From positions 930,001 through 994,000 of the forward strand of contig JADIYP010000006.1 in the NCBI GenBank assembly GCA_016705235.1: a stretch of 64,000 nt of DNA, read 5' to 3'. Positions 60,239-64,000 of the stretch are shown here, piece by piece. The number at the start of each line of letters is the position of its first letter. The first letter of the stretch is position 1. The position numbers and the translations under genes were made by a program. The DNA is from Candidatus Leptovillus affinis. GTDB lineage: Bacteria > Chloroflexota > Anaerolineae > Promineifilales > Promineifilaceae. The notes beneath the pieces were generated by a model, which had not been told where the DNA came from, made no database searches, and saw only the letters and a list, made by a program, of their open reading frames with translations.

Positions 60239-62335
60239 ATGAGCGTGAAGGAAACCCGCAAGGAACGATATGCCTACCTGGCCTGGATGCTGTTGGCGCT
60301 GCTAACGGCCGTTTCTCTGCGCCTCATCGCCCTCTCCACCACCCCACCCGGCCTCACCCACGACGAAGCCGACCACGGCCTCACCGCCTGGAGCATTGTC
60401 AACGGCGCGCGCGCCCTCTATTTCACCATCGGCTACGGCCGTGAACCGCTGTACGATTATGCCACGGCCGTTCTCATGCGCTTCCTGGGACCAACCTACC
60501 TGGCAGGAAGGGTAACGGCCGTCTACTTTAGCCTCATCCTCATCGCCGGAATGGCTGCCTGGGTGCGGCGAGCATTCGATTGGCAAACGGCCGTTCTCAC
60601 CGCCGCCGGATTGGCCGTGAGCTTCTGGCCGGTCATGACCGCCCGCCAATCGTTGCGCTCCATCACCTTGCCCGCCCTGTTTACCCTCGCCGTCTACCTC
60701 TTCTGGCGCAGTCTGGAAGAAGTGAATAGACGGATGCACACGGATGCAAGCCGATCAAAATCAGCGTCCGTCAATATCCATCCGCGTCCCATTTTCTTTA
60801 TCGCCGCAGCAGGTCTTGTCCTAGGCCTGACATTTTACACCTACATACCGGCGCGGCTGCTGTGGGCTGTTTTTCCGGCGACGCTGGTTTATGTAGGCTG
60901 GCAAAATCGACCGCTGTTTCGCCAAACGTGGCGTGGAACACTGCTGATGCTGCTGCTGGCGGCGCTGATTGGCGCGCCGTTGTTTGTTTACCTGGCCGGC
61001 CACCCGGATGCCGAGACGCGCATTGGGCAATTAAGCCAACCGCTAACGGCCGTCACCCAAGGCAACCTCGCTCCCCTCTGGCAAAATACACTCGCCGGGC
61101 TGGGCATCCTCACCTTCCAGGGTGATGGTTACTGGCGCTACAACATTCCCGGGCAACCACTGCTGCCGCCGTTCATGGGCGTCTTGTTCGTCGCCGGACT
61201 GATGCTTGCGGTGTGGTGGATTGGGTCGGGCAGGCGGGTAACAGGGCTGCAGCCAGCGGCCGCTTTTCTGGCGCTGGCCTGGCTGTTGGCCGGTCTGGCG
61301 CCTGTGTTGGTGACCGGCTCGCGGCTGTCCACCACCCAGGCCATCGGGATGCAGCCGGTGCTTTACCTGTTTCCGGCGCTGGCGCTGCGCCAATTGGCCG
61401 GCAGCTTGCAAAACACGGTTTCCGGCTCGCGGCTCACAGCCTACGCTGTCCGCATCATGCTGCTGCTGCTTTTTGGCGGTACGGCCGTAAGCACAACCAT
61501 CACCTATTTCTCCGTTTGGGCCAATCAACCCGACGTGCGCGTTGAATATGAAAGCACGATGGTCGCCGCCATGCAGGCGATTCACACAGGAGGTTGGGGC
61601 GATACGGCCGTTTCCACCCAAACGCCCCGCCCCTACCACAGCCCGGCCGTTGCCGCCCTGACTTTGCCGCCCAACCTGCCCGCGCCGCGTTGGTTCGACG
61701 CCCGCGCCAGCCTGATTTTGCCATCTGCGCCCCAAAGTTTTGTGTTGATTCCCGGGTTTACGCCGCTGAATCCGGCGCTGGAAACATATTTTGCCACGGC
61801 CGTTCTCAGCCAAACCCTGCCCCTGCGTCCCACGGACCTGGATCGCCCGCTGGCTGTTTACCGGCTGGATGGCGCGCAAATGGCCGCCGATTGGGCGCAA
61901 AAGTTCCAAACACTTCCCGGCGGCGCGGTGAATTTTAGCGATACGGCCGTTTTTCTCGGCTACGATTTACAAACGCCAACGGCCGTCGCCGGAGACGTAA
62001 TCACCATCGCCACGTGGTGGCAGGCAAAACGGCCGTTAGCCGACGCAGTGTTGTTTACTCAGGTGATGGGGCCAGACGGCCGTCCCATCGCCCAGGCCGA
62101 CCGGCTGGATGTACCCGGCGAAAGCTGGCAGGCTGGCGACCAGTTCATTCAACTGCACCAATTGACGCTGCCGGAGGCAACGGCCGTAGGCCAATACGCC
62201 ATCATCATCGGCCTGTACACCTGCCCGGCAGGCTGCCCGCAGACGCAAGCGCCGCAGCGGCTGCCCATCCTTAGTCCCGCCGGCTTACCCGCCGATTATC
62301 TGCCGCTGACCGAATTGAGTGTAACCACGCCATGA
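60239..62335 (+). CDS. GT-C (family 39-like) membrane glycosyltransferase, paralogue B, with an in-frame palindromic insertion
   Basis: A 698-residue polytopic enzyme homologous to paralogue A: LTHDEADHGLTAWSIVNGA supplies the Asp-Glu acid in the first outer loop, and membrane segments continue to about 430, followed by an outer beta-rich part. Residues about 163-184 (RRMHTDASRSKSASVNIHPR) are encoded by a short palindromic element at 60728-60790 that paralogue A lacks, leaving a longer cytoplasmic or external loop. ATG 60239 is used; TTG 60227 is possible. It overlaps the next gene by 4 bases (ATGA). Confidence 0.85.
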   Translation: MSVKETRKERYAYLAWMLLALLTAVSLRLIALSTTPPGLTHDEADHGLTAWSIVNGARALYFTIGYGREPLYDYATAVLMRFLGPTYLAGRVTAVYFSLILIAGMAAWVRRAFDWQTAVLTAAGLAVSFWPVMTARQSLRSITLPALFTLAVYLFWRSLEEVNRRMHTDASRSKSASVNIHPRPIFFIAAAGLVLGLTFYTYIPARLLWAVFPATLVYVGWQNRPLFRQTWRGTLLMLLLAALIGAPLFVYLAGHPDAETRIGQLSQPLTAVTQGNLAPLWQNTLAGLGILTFQGDGYWRYNIPGQPLLPPFMGVLFVAGLMLAVWWIGSGRRVTGLQPAAAFLALAWLLAGLAPVLVTGSRLSTTQAIGMQPVLYLFPALALRQLAGSLQNTVSGSRLTAYAVRIMLLLLFGGTAVSTTITYFSVWANQPDVRVEYESTMVAAMQAIHTGGWGDTAVSTQTPRPYHSPAVAALTLPPNLPAPRWFDARASLILPSAPQSFVLIPGFTPLNPALETYFATAVLSQTLPLRPTDLDRPLAVYRLDGAQMAADWAQKFQTLPGGAVNFSDTAVFLGYDLQTPTAVAGDVITIATWWQAKRPLADAVLFTQVMGPDGRPIAQADRLDVPGESWQAGDQFIQLHQLTLPEATAVGQYAIIIGLYTCPAGCPQTQAPQRLPILSPAGLPADYLPLTELSVTTP
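60728..60790. repeat. Palindromic element inserted in frame in the glycosyltransferase gene
   Basis: AGACGGATGCACACGGATGC and CGTCCGTCAATATCCATCCG with GCGTCCC form imperfect complementary arms. The word CACGGATG and its complement CATCCG are typical of dispersed intergenic repeats. The length keeps the reading frame open. Confidence 0.7.
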
Positions 62336-64000
62336 ACCAAACCCGCATCCCCTATGAACGCTGGCTGATTCTGGCCATCACGCTGCTGGCCTTTGGCCTG
62401 CGTGTCTGGCGGCTGGACACCACGCCACCCGGCTGGCGCGACGATGAATTGATCAATTCACAGGTCATTTCCCAACATGTGTTGGATGGCGATTGGGCCG
62501 TCTATTTTGCCGACGCTTCCGGCCACGAAGCGCTCTATCACACACTCAACGCCGGGATGTTGGCCTTGTTTGGCCCGACCGTGTGGGGCATTCGTTTTCT
62601 TTCCGTGCTGATGGGCACGCTGACCGTCCCCCTGACTTATCTGCTGGGGCGTAAACTGTTTGGCCCGACGGTCGGTCTGGTGGCGGCGGCGGCACTGGCT
62701 ATGAGCTTTTGGTCGTTGATGTATTCGCGCATTGGACTACGGCACGTTTCCCTGCCGCCATCAGTGCTGGCGGCGTTTTATTTTTTCTGGCGCGGGCTAT
62801 CGCGCAAAACGTGGCCAGCGGAGATTCGCGCCTGGCGCGAATGGTTAGCGCCACAATCGGCCATGTTTAATTATTTATTGACGGCCGTTTTCCTCGCTGT
62901 TGGCTTCTACACTTACTTCGCCGCGCGGGGAGTGCCCGCGATTCTTTTAGCCTTTATGATTTACCTCGCCTTGTTCGCCTGGCCCATGTTCCGGCGGCAT
63001 TGGCCGGGATTTTTGCTGCTGCTGACAGCCGCTTTCGGTCTGGCGCTGCCGCTCATTCTTACATTGCAGCGGCAGCCGGAATCGGAAGCGCGGGTGGCGG
63101 AATTGGCCGTGCCGTTGGTTGAGGCGCGAGTGGGCAATTTTGCCCCGCTGCTGGACCATGTTATCACCACCCTGAGCATGTTCCACCGCACCGGCGATGG
63201 CGAATGGCTCTATAACATCCCCAACCGCCCCGTTTTTGGCCCGCTGGGCGCGGTGTTCTTTTGGGTGGGCGTGGTGCTGGCAATCTGGTACGCGCTGCAA
63301 CCGGCGGCGCAATGGCTCGGCGCGCTGCGGCGGCGCAGCCCACGCCCGGACGCCAGACCGATCCATCTGGCCAGCGCCTTTTTGCTGCTGTGGTGGCTGG
63401 CGGGCATTGCGCCCGGCTTTATTAGCGTGCCGCCGGCCAGTTTGGGACACGCGATTGTGGCCTTACCGGCCGTTTTTATGTTAACCGCTCTGCCGGTGGG
63501 CTGGGTAATGGGCGCTTCCCAAACACGGTCAGCCGCAAACCGGTCGGTTCCGGCGGTTGGCGCGCGCGCCCTGGCTGTTGCCCTGGGCGTGCTGCTGCTG
63601 GGCAGCATCGGCTGGCGGGATGGACAGGATTATTTTGTCAATTGGCCGCTGCGCGGAATGGTGCGCTTTCTGTACCGGGCTGACATTCATGAAACGGCCG
63701 TTCACCTGAATGCCCACCCCGACATCATCGACATCGGGCTGACCGGTCTGCTGGCCGGACCGTGGGACCAACTGGCGCTGGCGAATGATTTGCGCACGGC
63801 CGTGCAGCCCCGCTGGTATAATTCGGATCGAGCAATTTTGCTCCATCCCGACCTGGTGCTGGCGGACTGGCCGCAAAAACCGCAGTTTTTGCCGGAAGCG
63901 TACACACCGCTGGCTGAACGGCCGTCAATCGGCGCTTATCACTTTTACCAGATCGATTATGAGATACCAGTCGGCGAGCGGGTGTGTTTTGAAAATGGGC
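62332..64000 (+). CDS. GT-C (family 39-like) membrane glycosyltransferase, paralogue C (3' end beyond the window)
   Basis: The first 556 residues are visible. ATG 62332 overlaps the TGA of paralogue B. TTPPGWRDDELINSQVIS gives the acidic pair of the first outer loop, and about eleven membrane segments follow up to about residue 420. An outer region (DIHETAVHLNAHPDIIDIGL) begins near 445 and continues past the window edge. It is more divergent than A and B are from each other. The B-C overlap implies coupled production, so the two may act in one envelope pathway. Confidence 0.83.
   Translation, partial: MNQTRIPYERWLILAITLLAFGLRVWRLDTTPPGWRDDELINSQVISQHVLDGDWAVYFADASGHEALYHTLNAGMLALFGPTVWGIRFLSVLMGTLTVPLTYLLGRKLFGPTVGLVAAAALAMSFWSLMYSRIGLRHVSLPPSVLAAFYFFWRGLSRKTWPAEIRAWREWLAPQSAMFNYLLTAVFLAVGFYTYFAARGVPAILLAFMIYLALFAWPMFRRHWPGFLLLLTAAFGLALPLILTLQRQPESEARVAELAVPLVEARVGNFAPLLDHVITTLSMFHRTGDGEWLYNIPNRPVFGPLGAVFFWVGVVLAIWYALQPAAQWLGALRRRSPRPDARPIHLASAFLLLWWLAGIAPGFISVPPASLGHAIVALPAVFMLTALPVGWVMGASQTRSAANRSVPAVGARALAVALGVLLLGSIGWRDGQDYFVNWPLRGMVRFLYRADIHETAVHLNAHPDIIDIGLTGLLAGPWDQLALANDLRTAVQPRWYNSDRAILLHPDLVLADWPQKPQFLPEAYTPLAERPSIGAYHFYQIDYEIPVGERVCFENG

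Overview
The window most likely comes from a member of the phylum Chloroflexota, probably an Anaerolineae-type lineage. This is an inference from GC-rich coding sequence, many lipoproteins with Pro/Thr-rich linkers, F420 genes beside an LLM oxidoreductase, several large GT-C membrane glycosyltransferases, a BTAD-type regulator and a sortase. No rRNA or other phylogenetic marker was used. The palindrome ACGGCCGT, very often extended to AACGGCCGTT, recurs through most genes and gaps. I counted 17 copies by eye in the first 5 kb, where base composition predicts roughly one per 40 kb. It behaves like the cyanobacterial HIP1 repeat and is the most striking property of the window.

Layout. 0-12 kb: a partial membrane-anchored protein, a PrsA-like foldase, hutI, an MFS transporter, a CPBP-like membrane protein, enoyl-CoA hydratase, a GrdB/PrdB-family protein interrupted by an in-frame UGA exactly at the family's selenocysteine position, a D-2-hydroxyacid dehydrogenase and two membrane glycosyltransferases. 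12-19 kb: minC-minD-minE-rodA-gltX with its own promoter, then a 185-bp MITE with perfect 17-bp terminal repeats and a 9-bp target duplication, tRNA-Gln, and a Cys-cluster PAS histidine kinase. 19-32 kb: a CrtI-like oxidoreductase, a DMT transporter, an M23 peptidase fused to a PQQ-like domain, a 78-bp tandem repeat, an orphan MbtH, a secreted repeat protein, glnS, a deoxynucleoside kinase, a probable 6S RNA, an MBL hydrolase, a lipid kinase and a GDPD. 32-45 kb: an AAA+ ATPase, pyruvate kinase, lipoproteins, an LLM oxidoreductase, thioredoxin, and an ssnA-npdG-cofE-glycosidase run. 45-57 kb: an antitoxin-like protein, a MecA-like PBP, thiolase, a second AAA+ paralogue, a methyltransferase, a GT-C glycosyltransferase and a BTAD-NTPase-TPR regulator. 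57-64 kb: a sortase, the infC-rpmI-rplT operon with an AUU start on infC, and two more GT-C glycosyltransferases, the last cut by the window edge.

Cell-envelope work dominates: division-site placement (Min), elongation (RodA, PBP), surface anchoring (sortase, lipoproteins, PrsA), sugar-lipid transfer (five GT-C proteins) and phospholipid turnover (lipid kinase, GDPD). Two genes link to selenium, the GrdB/PrdB-like UGA gene and ssnA. Three link to coenzyme F420: npdG, cofE and the LLM oxidoreductase.

Sequence quality. At least five single-base deletions break conserved genes: minC, minD, gltX and twice in the M23 gene. Because gltX is essential, these are best read as sequence errors. A 35-G run replaces the hairpin core of a second MITE copy and also looks artefactual. 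Several families of intergenic inverted repeats are present: AGACCCCAAGGGTTTG arms, GCGTGA-repeat hairpins and the MITE. One element is nested in another, and one short palindromic element sits in frame inside a glycosyltransferase gene.
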